The position numbers were made by a program, and so were the translations under genes. From Shimia sp. (GTDB lineage Bacteria; Pseudomonadota; Alphaproteobacteria; Rhodobacterales; Rhodobacteraceae), in the NCBI RefSeq assembly GCF_022448905.1, contig NZ_JAKVCW010000012.1, positions 1 to 64,000 of the forward strand: a stretch of 64,000 bases of DNA. Reading direction: 5' to 3'. Shown here one piece after another: positions 7,825 through 18,235 of this stretch. Below the pieces are notes generated by a model. It was not told where the DNA came from and ran no database searches. It was given only the letters and a program-made list of their open reading frames with translations. Each line of letters starts with the position of its first letter. Within the stretch, counting starts at the first letter, position 1.

Positions 7825-8855
7825 AGCGAGGCTTCGGGACGGAAGGCCTCCGGTATTTCGTCCCGCCCTTCCAGCACCAGATCGGCCATCACCTCGCCCG
7901 CTTTTGGTCCCATGCCAAAGCCAATCTTGAACCCGCCATTGGCAATGAATGCGCCATCCTTGGTGGGGTGTTTGCCCAACATCGGCGCACGGCTTTTGGC
8001 ACGGGGGCGGACGCCTGCCCAGCGCTCAATAACCTCCGCATCTTTCAAGACTGGCACCGCCGCATAGGCCCGCGCCAGCACATCATCAAGCTGAGCATCC
8101 GTGCTTGAAGGATCGTCAAATTCTCGCTCGCTTGTAGAACCGATCGCCACAGTTCCATCGGCGTGAGGGACAATATGCACAGCATCGGCAAACAATTGTG
8201 GCGCAGAGGATTGATCCAGCCGCAGTAACGCCGCTTGTCCCTTGACGCCATTGCCCACTGGTTTGCCCATGTCTTCAGACAGATAGAGCAAACCTTGCCA
8301 CCCTGTTGCCCAGACCACCTTGCCAACCCGCGGGCCCTCCGCAACAATCTCGCAGTCCTTGCTGCGCAACGCTGCCGCCAGGGCTGCACAGGCGCGCCGG
8401 GGGAACATGCGCCCGCTCAAGGTGTCGTGGATCACCCAGCCCGTTGGGCTTTCCGGCGCCCAATCGCTAAGGGTATCCCGCTCCACAACCTGCCACTGCG
8501 CCTTGCCTTGCCACAGCTCTTTGGCGCTCTCTGCCCTAGCCTTCGCCAGCTCCAATGCGCGTGCGTCTTTCACCGGCTGTATGCGCCCCGTGCGTCCGTA
8601 GCCTGCGCTCACGCCACCGGTCGCCTCGACTTCGGCCCACCAGCCTTCGGCCATAATCAGACTCTCAAACTGAAACGCCTTCTTCACGTTCCAATTTTCC
8701 GGCGTGTGCGGCGCCAAAGCGCCGACCAATCCGCCGCTGCTACCGGCACCCACACCACCAGGATCAATCACCCGCACCTTGGCCCCACGTTTGGCACAGG
8801 CCCAGGCCACGGACAGCCCAAAAGCTCCGGCTCCCATCACGGTCACGTCCACCAT
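7821..8855 (-). CDS. FAD-dependent oxidoreductase (DAO family), probable MnmC oxidase half
   Basis: This is a 344-residue D-amino-acid-oxidase-fold flavoprotein. The N-terminal dinucleotide motif is VMGAGAFGLSVAW, followed by GSSGGLVGALAPH. The C-terminus has the family's substrate/FAD loop (IANGGFKIGFGMGPKAGEVMADL). It is divergent from mnmD. In E. coli MnmC, a methyltransferase half and an FAD oxidase half of this type are fused. The oxidase converts cmnm5s2U34 to nm5s2U34 in tRNA, and MnmD then methylates it. Assignment as the oxidase half is inferred from fold plus neighbour; a generic glycine/D-amino-acid oxidase is the alternative. The ATG at 8855 gives the compact N-terminus usual for the fold. 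Confidence 0.8.
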   Translation of the reverse strand: MVDVTVMGAGAFGLSVAWACAKRGAKVRVIDPGGVGAGSSGGLVGALAPHTPENWNVKKAFQFESLIMAEGWWAEVEATGGVSAGYGRTGRIQPVKDARALELAKARAESAKELWQGKAQWQVVERDTLSDWAPESPTGWVIHDTLSGRMFPRRACAALAAALRSKDCEIVAEGPRVGKVVWATGWQGLLYLSEDMGKPVGNGVKGQAALLRLDQSSAPQLFADAVHIVPHADGTVAIGSTSEREFDDPSSTDAQLDDVLARAYAAVPVLKDAEVIERWAGVRPRAKSRAPMLGKHPTKDGAFIANGGFKIGFGMGPKAGEVMADLVLEGRDEIPEAFRPEASL

Positions 8856-8911
8856 TGCCAATCCCTTCATTTGTGGTCAAATGCGCCGTCACCTCCATAA
8901 GGCAAAGCGAC

Positions 8912-9589
8912 ATGAGCGACCAGCACGCGGATCTCGATTGGCGAGACAACGTCATCCCGGTGTCCACCCGGTTTGATGACCCGTATTTCAGCCTCGACAA
9001 CGGGCTGGCCGAAACACGCCATGTGTTTTTGGACGGCAACCACTTGCCCGCCCGCTTTGCTCCCGGCTTCCACATTGCCGAGCTGGGCTTTGGCACCGGT
9101 CTCAATTTGCTAACGGTCTGGAAAACCTGGGACGAAAGCGGCCAAACCACGCCGCTGTCTTTCACAACCTTTGAAGCCTTCCCGATGAGTCCCGAGGAAA
9201 TGGAAAAAGCTTTGGCAGCATTTCCGGAATTAAGCGATTACGCCACCCGCCTAGTGGCCGCTTATGCGGAAGACCCAACCCTTGCCACGCTTGCGGGCAT
9301 CCACGCCCGCGTGGTGATTGGCGACGCGCGTGAAACCCTCGCGGCGCAAAGCTTTGAGGCGGACGCATGGTTTCTGGACGGCTTCTCGCCTGCCAAAAAC
9401 CCCGAACTCTGGGACGCAGACCTGATGGCCCAAGTCGGCGCGCACACCAAAGCAGGCGGCACCGCCGCGACCTATACCGCCGCGGGCTTTGTACGCCGAA
9501 ACCTGGAGGCCGCAGGCTTCACCGTCACCCGCGCCCCGGGTTTTGGCCGCAAACGCCACATGACCCATTGTGAAAAACCCGCAACATGA
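8912..9589 (+). CDS. mnmD: tRNA (5-methylaminomethyl-2-thiouridine)(34)-methyltransferase MnmD
   Basis: This 225-residue SAM-dependent methyltransferase corresponds to the N-terminal half of E. coli MnmC. It has the SAM-binding motif ELGFGTGLNLLTVW at about residues 55-68 and the family signature WFLDGFSPAKNPELW at about residues 154-168. It performs the last step of mnm5s2U formation at wobble position 34. The start is the ATG at 8912, after AAGGC; upstream codons would run into the divergent promoter. Its TGA overlaps the ATG of the EamA transporter by four bases. The oxidase half is a separate gene on the opposite strand. Confidence 0.92.
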   Translation: MSDQHADLDWRDNVIPVSTRFDDPYFSLDNGLAETRHVFLDGNHLPARFAPGFHIAELGFGTGLNLLTVWKTWDESGQTTPLSFTTFEAFPMSPEEMEKALAAFPELSDYATRLVAAYAEDPTLATLAGIHARVVIGDARETLAAQSFEADAWFLDGFSPAKNPELWDADLMAQVGAHTKAGGTAATYTAAGFVRRNLEAAGFTVTRAPGFGRKRHMTHCEKPAT

Positions 9590-10452
9590 CACAGCCCAAC
9601 AACCGCCTCGGCATCCTTTTGATGTCGCTCACCACGCTGGTCTTTGCGCTGCAAGACGGCATCTCCCGCCACTTGGCAAGCGAATACAACACCTACCTCG
9701 TGGTGATGATCCGCTACTGGTTCTTTGCGCTGTTTGTCATTGCGCTGTCTTCCCGCCAACCCGGCGGTATCAAGGCAGTGGCGCGCACCAAATTCCCGCT
9801 GCTGCAAATTGGCCGTGGTGCGCTTCTGGCGCTGGAAATCTGCGTGACCGTGGTGGCCTTCACTCTGCTAGGCCTTACTGAGAGCCACGCCATTTTTATC
9901 TGCTACCCGCTGATCATCGCCGCGCTGTCCGGGCCTGTTTTGGGCGAGCGGGTGGGCTGGCGCCGCTGGGCCGCCATTGGTGTCGGCGCGATTGGTGTGC
10001 TGATCATCCTGCAACCTGGCTCCGGTGTCTTTAGCCCCGCCGCCATTGTTCCGCTCGTTGGCGCACTGATGTTCGCGGTCTACGGGCTAATGACCCGCTA
10101 CGTCGCCCGCGGTGACACTGGTCAGACCAGCTTTTTTTACACCGGTGTGATCGGCTGCATCGTCATGACCGCGATTGGCGTGTTTTTCTGGGAGCCGATT
10201 TCGGGCCGCGACTGGATCTGGATGGGCACGCTCTGTTGTACTGGTGTCTTCGGACACTGGTTGCTGATCCGCACCTATGAGGTCGCCGAGGCCAGCGCCG
10301 TGCAGCCCTTTGCCTATCTGCAACTGCCCTTTGCGGCCGCGCTTGGCATGGCCGCCTTTGGCGAAACCCTGCGCCTGAACGTGGCCATAGGCGCGGGCAT
10401 CGTGCTGGCCGCTGGGTTGTTCACATGGTGGCGGGAACGCCAATCCGCCTGA
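9586..10452 (+). CDS. DMT-superfamily transporter (EamA domains)
   Basis: This 288-residue inner membrane protein has about ten hydrophobic helices in two EamA repeats of about 140 residues each. The first repeat ends with GLTESHAIFICYPLIIAALS and PVLGERVGWRRW. The second ends with EASAVQPFAYLQLPFAAALG and FGE. This is the usual drug/metabolite transporter pattern. Substrates in the family include amino acids, nucleotides and small metabolites, and none can be assigned here. It is coupled to mnmD by ATGA overlap and is convergent with the transglycosylase gene four bases away. Confidence 0.92.
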   Translation: MTQPNNRLGILLMSLTTLVFALQDGISRHLASEYNTYLVVMIRYWFFALFVIALSSRQPGGIKAVARTKFPLLQIGRGALLALEICVTVVAFTLLGLTESHAIFICYPLIIAALSGPVLGERVGWRRWAAIGVGAIGVLIILQPGSGVFSPAAIVPLVGALMFAVYGLMTRYVARGDTGQTSFFYTGVIGCIVMTAIGVFFWEPISGRDWIWMGTLCCTGVFGHWLLIRTYEVAEASAVQPFAYLQLPFAAALGMAAFGETLRLNVAIGAGIVLAAGLFTWWRERQSA

Positions 10453-10456
10453 AGCC

Positions 10457-12406
10457 TTAGCGCACCTTGATGGTGCCGCCCGTGATCTCCTGACCAAACG
10501 GTACCGGATGCGGGTCCTTGCCCAACCGTGCGCGATAGACCGGCAGGCTTTCGGACACCCGCATCACATAGTTGCGGGTTTCGTTAAACGGGATCATCTC
10601 GATCCAGTCGATCATGGCCTCAACAGTCCCGCCACGCGGATCGCCGTTGCTTGCCATCCATCGCTCAGGACGACTCGGGCCAGCATTGTAAGCCGCCGAA
10701 ATCATGATGATGTTGCCATCAAACTGCTCCGCCAGGCCAGCCAGATAGGCGCTGCCCAACCGCGCGTTATATCCCGGATCAGAGGTCAGGTTGCCCAACA
10801 CATAAACCTCACCAATCTCCGCCGAAACATCCCGCGCGGTGCCCGGCATCAGCTGCATCAAACCCCGCGCGCCTGCATGGCTGACCACCACCGGATCAAA
10901 CTCACTCTCCCGCCGGGCAATGGCCAAGGACAACTCATCGGCCACCGGCAGTTTTTGGTCGACCAGCGGATGCAGCGGATAATAGGGCCCCGGCAAAGTC
11001 ACACCCATGCGCACCATCTGCTTGCCCAGCATCACCCCAATGTGCGGCTGCCCAAGATCCAACGCCATCTGCCCCAGCTGACCCAAACCCGTGCGATCCT
11101 GCGTTTCGCTCAGATGCACCCAGAACCGCTCCGCAAGGCTCAGCTCCCCCGCCGCCAACAAAGCCCGCGCCGCTTTGTGCACGCTTGAGGTGGTCCAGCT
11201 GGCCTTTTGCCAATCCGGGAACCGCTCCTGACCGGACAAAGCCGGATCATGTGCAATCCCTGCCTTTTCCGCCGCCAGCAGCCCATAGAAACTGGTCTGA
11301 TGCGCACCGCCCGCCACATAGGCCTGCTGCGCGGTGGTCTTGTCGCCCATCGCCTCATAGGCACGGCCCAGCCAATAGCCAGCGCGACCTAGCGAAATAG
11401 GCGTCTCCACCGACTGGGCAAAATTCAGGAAATGCGCGGCAGCTTCTTCGGGGCGGTCGAGAAAGCGCAACGCCAAATACCCGGCCAGCCACTCACAATC
11501 GGAATAGGCATAGCCCGCCTCTGGTGTCAGCTTATGTGTCGCCGCCAAGGCATAGGCGGTTTTGTAGTTCCCCGCCCGCATCTGATTGCGCACCAAAGAC
11601 CGGCGCCGTGGGGCCCATTCCTCAGGCTCCCCCAACGTGCCCGCTTTGCTGCGCGCCAGGATAAGCTCAATGGCGCTGTCGTTGCGGTCTTTGCGATGCC
11701 GCCAGACAAAGCGCTCATGCGCCAGCCCCGGATCACCCTGCAAACTGTCCGGCACCGCCGCGATCAACCCGTCGACCCCTTTGGCCATCGCCCGCAGCCC
11801 AAGCCGCGCTTTGGCCAGTGCCACCCAGCCCTCGGGCACATGGGCGTACATCGCCTCCGAATTGGAGGTCCAATTCTTCCACAGCATCGCATCCAGCCGT
11901 GCCGTATGATGCGGCTTCAGCAAATCGCCATAGCGTGCAAGGTAATCCGCTTTGGTCGTGCTGTTCATCGCCATGGTGCGCCAGGCTTCCACAATCGTGG
12001 CCTGCGCCGCGCCATCCTCGCCTGCCTGAGTCAGCACTTTGGCCTGCGCCAGCGCGCCTTCGGCGGTCTGCGCCGGGCCATGCACAAAGAACGACAGCGC
12101 CATCTCATCGCTCACGTCGTCAAAAGCCGCTTCCGACTGCTTACGCAAATAGGGCAACCCCGGCCAATCCCCGCGCCGATCCAGAAACGCCAAAACCTGA
12201 TCCGCCGAGCCTTCGCCCGCGCGCAACCGGTGCCATTCCACAATGTCACGGGTCACCTGATCGGTCTCGCGCACCGCCTTGGCCGCGCCGCCCCAATCCT
12301 TGGCGCGGATCGAGGTCATAGCCGCACGCAACTCATCGCGAAACTGCGCATTTACGGGAACAGCGACCAGCAAGGCCACAAACAGAGTCAGAAAAAGACG
12401 CAACAT
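10457..12406 (-). CDS. Soluble lytic murein transglycosylase (SLT family)
   Basis: This periplasmic peptidoglycan lyase has about 649 residues. An N-terminal signal peptide (LFLTLFVALLVAVPVNA) leads into a long alpha-superhelical region, as in Slt70. The C-terminal SLT domain has the catalytic glutamate in IARRESEFDP and the conserved GARGLMQLMPGTA and ISAAYNAGPSR segments. It cleaves the MurNAc-GlcNAc bond with formation of anhydro-MurNAc. The ATG at 12406 gives a compact signal peptide; an in-frame ATG at 12415 sits very close to AGGA. It is divergent from dapA, an order common in alphaproteobacteria. Confidence 0.93.
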   Translation of the reverse strand: MLRLFLTLFVALLVAVPVNAQFRDELRAAMTSIRAKDWGGAAKAVRETDQVTRDIVEWHRLRAGEGSADQVLAFLDRRGDWPGLPYLRKQSEAAFDDVSDEMALSFFVHGPAQTAEGALAQAKVLTQAGEDGAAQATIVEAWRTMAMNSTTKADYLARYGDLLKPHHTARLDAMLWKNWTSNSEAMYAHVPEGWVALAKARLGLRAMAKGVDGLIAAVPDSLQGDPGLAHERFVWRHRKDRNDSAIELILARSKAGTLGEPEEWAPRRRSLVRNQMRAGNYKTAYALAATHKLTPEAGYAYSDCEWLAGYLALRFLDRPEEAAAHFLNFAQSVETPISLGRAGYWLGRAYEAMGDKTTAQQAYVAGGAHQTSFYGLLAAEKAGIAHDPALSGQERFPDWQKASWTTSSVHKAARALLAAGELSLAERFWVHLSETQDRTGLGQLGQMALDLGQPHIGVMLGKQMVRMGVTLPGPYYPLHPLVDQKLPVADELSLAIARRESEFDPVVVSHAGARGLMQLMPGTARDVSAEIGEVYVLGNLTSDPGYNARLGSAYLAGLAEQFDGNIIMISAAYNAGPSRPERWMASNGDPRGGTVEAMIDWIEMIPFNETRNYVMRVSESLPVYRARLGKDPHPVPFGQEITGGTIKVR

Positions 12407-12569
12407 GGCTTGCATTTTCCTATGCCAGACAGGATAGAACCCGCAAGATACGCCGCGCACCCGAAGGCCTCAACTCACAATCTTGGCAAGTGGGCAACTT
12501 CCCGCTAGGGTCCGCGCGATTTACCAAAATGGGCAATTCCGCCCAGCTACGCATTAAAAGGAGCGTGCC

Positions 12570-13442
12570 ATGTTCAAAGGGTCCTACCCCGCACTCATCA
12601 CGCCGTTTACGAACGGCGAGCTGGATTTGGAAACGCTCAAGAAGATCGTCGAGTGGCACATTGGTGAAGGCACCAATGGCTTTGTGCCCGTGGGCACCAC
12701 CGGCGAAAGCCCAACGCTGAGCCACGAAGAGCACGAAACCGTTGTCGAAGAGGTTGTTAAAGCCTCCGCCGGTCGCGTGCCAGTGATCGCAGGCGCGGGC
12801 TCCAACAACACTTTGGAAGCCATCCGCTTTGCACAACACGCCGAGAAAGTTGGCGCAGATGGCATTCTCGTGGTGACGCCTTACTACAACAAGCCAACCC
12901 AACGCGGCCTGATCGCACATTTCACCGCGGTACATGACTGCTGTGAACTTCCAATCATCATATACAACATTCCGGGCCGCTCCGTGATCGACATGACACC
13001 GGAAACCATGGGGGAGCTGGCCAAGCTGCCACGCATTGTAGGTGTAAAAGACGCCACCGGCGATCTGGCCCGCCCAAGCCAGCAACGTGCCACCTGTGGC
13101 GCTGACTTCATCCAACTGTCCGGCGAAGACGCCACCGCACTTGGCTTCAACGCACACGGCGGTGTCGGCTGCATCTCTGTGACAGCCAACGTCGCGCCAA
13201 AACTCTGCGCCGAGTTCCAGGCCGCCACGCTGGCGGGCGACTATGCCAAAGCTCTGGAGTATCAGGACAAACTGATGCCGCTGCACGAAGCCATCTTTGT
13301 AGAGCCAGGTCTGGTCGGCGCGAAATACGCTATGTCCCGCCTTGGCCTTTGCAACGAAGAGGTACGCCTGCCACTGACCGGTCTGACCGACGCCACCAAG
13401 GCACAGATCGACGCCGCTATGGCGCATGCCGGTCTGCTCTAA
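12570..13442 (+). CDS. dapA: 4-hydroxy-tetrahydrodipicolinate synthase
   Basis: This 290-residue class I aldolase condenses pyruvate with aspartate-4-semialdehyde in the lysine/diaminopimelate pathway. The Schiff-base lysine is K160 in GVKDATGD, with Y132 (IIIYNIPGR) and the threonine pair T43-T44 ([10 protein letters not shown]) completing the active site. Length matches the family. The start follows AAAAGGAG. It is monocistronic, with a terminator downstream, and supplies meso-diaminopimelate for the cell wall. Confidence 0.98.
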   Translation: MFKGSYPALITPFTNGELDLETLKKIVEWHIGEGTNGFVPVGTTGESPTLSHEEHETVVEEVVKASAGRVPVIAGAGSNNTLEAIRFAQHAEKVGADGILVVTPYYNKPTQRGLIAHFTAVHDCCELPIIIYNIPGRSVIDMTPETMGELAKLPRIVGVKDATGDLARPSQQRATCGADFIQLSGEDATALGFNAHGGVGCISVTANVAPKLCAEFQAATLAGDYAKALEYQDKLMPLHEAIFVEPGLVGAKYAMSRLGLCNEEVRLPLTGLTDATKAQIDAAMAHAGLL

Positions 13443-13479
13443 GTCCGCACAAATTTCGAGGCCTTGCCCTCAAAAAGAA

Positions 13480-13502
13480 AGGCGCCCACTGGGAGCCTTT
13501 TT
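13480..13502. terminator. Terminator between convergent dapA and ubiB
   Basis: AGGCGCCC at 13480-13487 pairs with GGGAGCCT at 13491-13498 with one mismatch and loop ACT. A-rich sequence lies on the left and TTTTT on the right, so it can serve both directions. Confidence 0.75.
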
Positions 13503-13522
13503 CATGTCTGCTGGTCTGTAAA

Positions 13523-15058
13523 CTAGTGCCAGAGCGCCAGGCCAAAAGCCAATGTCGCCACGGTGCCAAACACCCCAAGCCCAATGCCAGAAATCATCCA
13601 GGGCCACACTGGGCGCGACCGCTCAACCTTGTCCTCGGATTGCGCAATCAACGCCGCTTCGACCATTGCCGGCAATCTTGGCCCAAAGCGCGACAGCACA
13701 CGCGCGGTCTTAGCCAGATCGCTCAACACGGCGCGCGGGCCTATGCTTTCCTGAATGTAGGCTGACACCACAGGCTTCGCCACATCCCAGATGTTCACAC
13801 GCGGATCAAGCGACCGCGCTACCCCTTCGACCACCACCATTGTGCGCTGCAATAGGATCAACTCTGTGCGGGTTGCCATGCCAAAACGTTCGGTGACTTC
13901 AAACAGGTAGTTCAACAGCCGTCCCATCGAGATCCGCGTGGCGTCCATGCCAAAAATTGGCTCGCCCACAGCCCGCAAGGCCCGCGCGAACTCATCCACA
14001 TCCTGATCAGCAGGCACATAACCCGCCTCAAAATGCACCTCGGCCACGCGTTTGTAGTCCCGCTGAATGAAGCCATACAGAATCTCGGCATAGACCCGAC
14101 GTGTGTACTCGTCGATGTAGCCCATGATGCCAAAATCATAGACAATAATGTCGCCATTGGCGGCGACCTTCATGTTGCCCTGATGCATATCCGCATGGAA
14201 ATACCCGTCGCGCAGCGCATGATTCAGGAACAGCTCCAAAATCCGACTGCCCAGCGCGTGACGATCATGTCCCGCTGCATCCAGCGCATCATTATCGCCA
14301 ATAGGAGTGCCTTCCGCCCAACCCAGCGTCATCACGCGGCGCGCGGAATGCTCCCATTGAACGGTAGGCACCTGATACCCAGGATCCTCTGCCGAATTGG
14401 CCGCATATTCACTGGCATTGGCACTCTCAAGACGCAGGTCCAGCTCAGACGTCACACCTCGATCAAAGTGCTCGATTACATCCCGCGGCCGCAAGCGGCG
14501 CGAGCCGGGCGACAGGAATTCAATGGTATTGGCCGCAAAATAAAAAGCATCGATGTCTTTGCGAAACGCTTTCTCGATCCCGGGCCGCAGGATTTTCACC
14601 GCCACCTCTTCACCGGTTTCCCGCAATCGCGCCCGATGCACCTGCGCAATCGACGCCGCGGCCACCGGCTCGGAAAACTCGGAGAAAATCTCATCCACAG
14701 GCTGGCCCAACTCGGATTCGACCTCTGCCTTTGCAGTAGCCAAATCAAACGGCGGCAGCTTATCCTGCAGAACCCGCAACTCACCAGCCAAATCTCCGCC
14801 AACCACATCCGGACGAGTCGACAACACCTGACCAAATTTGATGTAGGCAGGCCCCAAAGCCGTCAAAGCACGTGGCAACGCCGGCGCATCGGGATCGCCC
14901 TTGTAGCCCAGCCACTGAAACGGCCAGACCAACCCGCGCAGCACAACGCGCACAAGGGTTGGCGCCTCAAAGGCATCCATCACCACCTTCATCGCGCCAG
15001 TGCGCTCCAACGTGGCGCCGGTGCGGATCAAGCGGATAATGTTGTGCGGACCTCTCAC
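13523..15058 (-). CDS. ubiB: Ubiquinone biosynthesis kinase-like protein UbiB
   Basis: This 511-residue protein belongs to the ABC1/ADCK/UbiB atypical kinase family needed for coenzyme Q synthesis. It has the family's KxGQ segment ([18 protein letters not shown]), the alanine-rich loop ([13 protein letters not shown]), AVKILRPG, and the catalytic-like HADMHQGN and DFG segments. The C-terminus has hydrophobic anchors ([20 protein letters not shown]). The start is set at the GTG at 15058, whose GTGA overlaps the stop of ubiE by four bases. A TTG at 15067 is the alternative. It forms a two-gene unit with ubiE. Confidence 0.95.
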   Translation of the reverse strand: MRGPHNIIRLIRTGATLERTGAMKVVMDAFEAPTLVRVVLRGLVWPFQWLGYKGDPDAPALPRALTALGPAYIKFGQVLSTRPDVVGGDLAGELRVLQDKLPPFDLATAKAEVESELGQPVDEIFSEFSEPVAAASIAQVHRARLRETGEEVAVKILRPGIEKAFRKDIDAFYFAANTIEFLSPGSRRLRPRDVIEHFDRGVTSELDLRLESANASEYAANSAEDPGYQVPTVQWEHSARRVMTLGWAEGTPIGDNDALDAAGHDRHALGSRILELFLNHALRDGYFHADMHQGNMKVAANGDIIVYDFGIMGYIDEYTRRVYAEILYGFIQRDYKRVAEVHFEAGYVPADQDVDEFARALRAVGEPIFGMDATRISMGRLLNYLFEVTERFGMATRTELILLQRTMVVVEGVARSLDPRVNIWDVAKPVVSAYIQESIGPRAVLSDLAKTARVLSRFGPRLPAMVEAALIAQSEDKVERSRPVWPWMISGIGLGVFGTVATLAFGLALWH

Positions 15059-15804
15059 AGCTTCCAACCCGAATGCAGCGCGGCAATGCCCATGGTCAGA
15101 TTGCGATACTTCGCATTCTCAAACCCGGCGGTCTTCACCATATTAAGGAAAGTCTCCTGATCCGGGAACTTGCGAATGCTCTCCACCAAATACTGATAGC
15201 TGTCGCGATCATTGGCGATCACCTTGCCCATCTGCGGAATGATGTTGAAAGAATAGAGGTCATAGACCTTCTGCATCATGTCATTTGGGATCTGGCTGAA
15301 CTCCAGCACCATCAACCGCCCACCGGGCCGCAACACCCGAAACGCTTCATTCAACGCTTCCTGCGGACGGGTCACATTCCGGATGCCAAAGCTGATTGTG
15401 TAAACGTTAAAGGTGTTGTCCTCAAACGGCAACGCCATCGCATCTCCCACAACCCAATCAAGGCTCTCGGCCATATGGTCCGCTTCGGCCCGTTTGCGCC
15501 CTTCGACCAGCATCGGCTCAGTCAGGTCGCAGACAGTCGCATGACCATGACCGGCCCGTTTCAGAAACTTGAACGACACGTCCCCGGTGCCACCAGCCAC
15601 ATCGAGCAACTTCTGCCCCGGACGTGGCGCCAGCCAATCCATCATCGCATCCTTCCAAATGCGGTGAATACCCATCGACATCACGTCATTCATAATGTCG
15701 TATTTGCTGGCAACCGAGCCAAATACGCCCTGAACACGCCCGGCCTTTTCGCTTTCCGGCACGGTTTCAAAGCCGAAATGGGTGGTGTTTTTGCTGTCCG
15801 CCAT
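15055..15804 (-). CDS. ubiE: Demethylmenaquinone/2-methoxy-6-polyprenyl-1,4-benzoquinol methyltransferase UbiE
   Basis: This 249-residue SAM-dependent C-methyltransferase of ubiquinone synthesis has the family segments [25 protein letters not shown] (SAM motif I), and the signature [20 protein letters not shown]. The ATG at 15804 is preceded by AGAGGA and gives the usual [13 protein letters not shown]-terminus. It is the first gene of the ubiE-ubiB unit and divergent from mutM, an arrangement common in alphaproteobacteria. Confidence 0.97.
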   Translation of the reverse strand: MADSKNTTHFGFETVPESEKAGRVQGVFGSVASKYDIMNDVMSMGIHRIWKDAMMDWLAPRPGQKLLDVAGGTGDVSFKFLKRAGHGHATVCDLTEPMLVEGRKRAEADHMAESLDWVVGDAMALPFEDNTFNVYTISFGIRNVTRPQEALNEAFRVLRPGGRLMVLEFSQIPNDMMQKVYDLYSFNIIPQMGKVIANDRDSYQYLVESIRKFPDQETFLNMVKTAGFENAKYRNLTMGIAALHSGWKL

Positions 15805-15961
15805 GATGCGAAATCCTCTTGGTTGCCACATTCATATAGGGCCGTCCAAACAGGTACAATGCGCTGATTTGGCACCCGACAAATGCAAACCACATCACCC
15901 CCGCTTGCGTATCCTGCAAGTCTTTGCGCATTCTTTGCCAAGTTGATCTGTAGGAGCACAA

Positions 15962-16813
15962 ATGCCCGAACTGCCTGAAGTCGAAACCGTGCGCCGCGGA
16001 TTGCAACCGGCCATGGAAGGCGCCACCATTGCCCGCGCGCAAGTCAACCGCCCTGATCTGCGCTGGCCTTTCCCCGAGCGTATGGCGGAACGGCTCACCG
16101 GCGCCAAGGTCACGCAACTGCGCCGCCGCTCCAAATACATCCTCGCGGACCTCGACACTGACGAGTCGCTGCTGATCCACCTTGGCATGTCCGGCCGCAT
16201 GACGGTCTCCGGCGACCCGCTGGGACAGTTTGCCCATGACCATCCTCAGGCCGAGAAACACGACCATGTGGTGTTTGACATGGACAACGGCGCGCGCATC
16301 ACCTTCAACGACCCGCGCCGTTTTGGCGCGATGGACCTCCTGCCCTCGGACAACACCGAAACCCACCCGCTGATCGCCAAACTTGGGCCGGAGCCTCTGG
16401 GCAATGATTTTCACGAATCCTATCTGGCTGAACGACTCGCCGGAAAAAACACCCCGATCAAATCAGCCCTGCTGGATCAACGCATCGTGGCGGGCTTGGG
16501 CAACATCTATGTCTGCGAAGCACTGTTCCGCGCAGGGATAGCGCCAAAACGCAAAGCTGGGGCCATCTCACAGGCCCGCGTACACAGTCTTGTGCCCATC
16601 ATCCGTCAGGTGCTGCAGGAGGCCATCGAGGCCGGGGGAAGTTCGTTGCGTGACTTTCGCCAAGCCGACGGCGAACTGGGGTATTTTCAACACACTTTTG
16701 ACGTCTACGGACGGGAGGGGGAACCCTGCAAAACCCCCGATTGCACTAGTAAAATAAGCCGAATCACCCAATCTGGCCGCTCGTCATTCTACTGTGCGCA
16801 ATGCCAAAGATAG
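15962..16813 (+). CDS. mutM: Formamidopyrimidine-DNA glycosylase (Fpg/MutM)
   Basis: This 283-residue base-excision repair enzyme removes 8-oxoguanine and FaPy lesions and nicks the site. The N-terminus [14 protein letters not shown] supplies the catalytic Pro2 and Glu3. The helix-two-turn-helix region includes [18 protein letters not shown]. The C-terminal zinc finger is present, with cysteines in GEPCKTPDC and YCAQCQR. Its first pair is C-x4-C rather than the common C-x2-C. Length is normal. It has its own promoter region, divergent from ubiE. Confidence 0.97.
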   Translation: MPELPEVETVRRGLQPAMEGATIARAQVNRPDLRWPFPERMAERLTGAKVTQLRRRSKYILADLDTDESLLIHLGMSGRMTVSGDPLGQFAHDHPQAEKHDHVVFDMDNGARITFNDPRRFGAMDLLPSDNTETHPLIAKLGPEPLGNDFHESYLAERLAGKNTPIKSALLDQRIVAGLGNIYVCEALFRAGIAPKRKAGAISQARVHSLVPIIRQVLQEAIEAGGSSLRDFRQADGELGYFQHTFDVYGREGEPCKTPDCTSKISRITQSGRSSFYCAQCQR

Positions 16814-16876
16814 CTTGATCCATATGTATCAAATGATAATCAATCACTCCTGACCGGAACAATGAAAGCATTACTC

Positions 16877-17653
16877 ATGGCTTTTGAGACGATCATCGTC
16901 GAAATCGAAGACCACGTCGCCCTTATCAAACTCAACCGCCCGGACGCCCTGAACGCGCTCAGCCAACAGCTGATCGGCGAACTGCAGGATGCTCTGGAAA
17001 GCGCGGATGCCAACGACAAAGTGCGCTGCATCGTGATCACCGGCTCTGAGAAAGCCTTCGCTGCGGGCGCGGACATCAAAGAAATGTCCTCGATGAGCTT
17101 CGCAGACGTGAACCTCACCAACCTGTTTGCCGAGTTTGGCGACCGCATCCAGGACATCCGCAAGCCCGTCATCGCGGCAGTCTCCGGCTACGCCCTTGGC
17201 GGTGGCTGCGAGCTCGCCATGGCCTGTGACTTCATCATCGCGTCTGAGACCGCGAAATTTGGCCAGCCAGAGATCAATCTCGGCGTCATCGCCGGCATCG
17301 GCGGCAGCCAGCGCCTGACCCGCGCCGTGGGCAAGTCCAAATCCATGGACATGAACCTCACCGGCCGTTTCATGGACGCCGCAGAAGCAGAGCGCTCCGG
17401 GCTTGTGTCCCGCGTTGTGCCTGCCAAAAAGCTGATGGAAGAATCCATGAGCGCCGCCCAAAAGATCGCGGAAAAATCTCTGATCGCCGCGCGCACCGCC
17501 AAAGAGGCTGTGAACCGCAGCTTTGAAAGCTCCCTGCGCGAAGGTCTGCTGTTTGAGCGCCGCGCCTTCCACTCGCTGTTTGCGACCGAAGATCAAAAAG
17601 AAGGCATGGCAGCCTTCATGGAAAAGCGCGAAGCGCAATTCCGCGACCGCTGA
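16877..17653 (+). CDS. Enoyl-CoA hydratase
   Basis: This 258-residue crotonase-fold enzyme hydrates trans-2-enoyl-CoA in beta-oxidation. It has the oxyanion-hole segments [11 protein letters not shown] and [15 protein letters not shown]. The two catalytic glutamates are expected in ALGGGCELA and the [18 protein letters not shown] region. The C-terminus is typical ([22 protein letters not shown]). The ATG at 16877 gives the usual MAFETIIVE start; an in-frame ATG at 16862 adds five residues. It is a single gene closed by a strong terminator. Confidence 0.93.
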   Translation: MAFETIIVEIEDHVALIKLNRPDALNALSQQLIGELQDALESADANDKVRCIVITGSEKAFAAGADIKEMSSMSFADVNLTNLFAEFGDRIQDIRKPVIAAVSGYALGGGCELAMACDFIIASETAKFGQPEINLGVIAGIGGSQRLTRAVGKSKSMDMNLTGRFMDAAEAERSGLVSRVVPAKKLMEESMSAAQKIAEKSLIAARTAKEAVNRSFESSLREGLLFERRAFHSLFATEDQKEGMAAFMEKREAQFRDR

Positions 17654-17672
17654 TCGGTTGGTTGATCACATC

Positions 17673-17707
17673 AAAAAGGGCCGCCCGAAGGGGAACGGCC
17701 CTTTTTT
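17673..17707. terminator. Strong bidirectional terminator
   Basis: AAAAAGGGCCG at 17673-17683 pairs with CGGCCCTTTTT at 17696-17706, T run to 17707. It lies between the enoyl-CoA hydratase and the convergent small membrane protein, with A and T runs serving both strands. Confidence 0.93.
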
Positions 17708-17724
17708 GCGTGCGGTTGGGATAT

Positions 17725-18129
17725 TCACGCCGCTTGGGTTGCGGTTTCACCCTGCAGCCTTATTGCCAATACACAAAGGGCTCCCAGCACCAATTCGATC
17801 ACGGTGCTTTGAATCAAAGCGGCATTGGGCAGGCCGTCGAGCAACATACCAACCATGCGGGCGCCGCCGTATCCAAAGTAGATTACTGCCGCAGCCGATA
17901 ATGCGGCCACTGTCCAACTGGAGTTCCAGATGGCCCTGAGGGACAGGGCTCCCACAGCCAAAAGAACAAGGGAGGGAGCGCGCAACTCGCTGCGCAGGTT
18001 TATGTCAGACACTTCGGCAATGCCGACGGAGTGGTGCAACACATCCGGAAAGAACAGCAGCAACCCACCGATGGCGAGGGCGACACCTGCGCTTAATAGA
18101 AGGACGGTTTTGGTAAAAAGAGAAGTCAT
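17725..18129 (-). CDS. Small four-helix membrane protein (DUF4345-like)
   Basis: This 134-residue protein has four predicted transmembrane helices. A segment resembling the DUF4345 pattern, NLRSELRAPSLVLLAVGAL, follows the first helix pair. The function of that family is unknown. It is divergently transcribed from an AraC regulator, with a palindrome between them, so regulation by that protein is likely (inference). The family label is tentative. Confidence 0.7.
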   Translation of the reverse strand: MTSLFTKTVLLLSAGVALAIGGLLLFFPDVLHHSVGIAEVSDINLRSELRAPSLVLLAVGALSLRAIWNSSWTVAALSAAAVIYFGYGGARMVGMLLDGLPNAALIQSTVIELVLGALCVLAIRLQGETATQAA

Positions 18130-18216
18130 TGGTCGTTCCTTTCTTGACTAGCAAGCCAAATCTAGGACGCCACACTGCGACGATTAATGCCCGTATCCAC
18201 TGATTTGTTAGCTTTT

Positions 18217-18235
18217 CGTCCAGAATATCTAGACG
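18217..18235. promoter_or_regulatory. Inverted repeat in the divergent AraC/DUF4345 promoter region
   Basis: CGTCCAGA-ATA-TCTAGACG is a 19-base dyad with seven of eight pairs matching in each arm. It lies 31 bases before the AraC gene and about 88 bases before the divergent membrane protein gene, where an operator for a divergent promoter would be expected. Confidence 0.45.

Noticed and set aside
14033-15160. 375-codon plus-strand frame opposite ubiB and ubiE
   Set aside because: It covers the junction of two confident genes and shows no start signal or recognisable domain.
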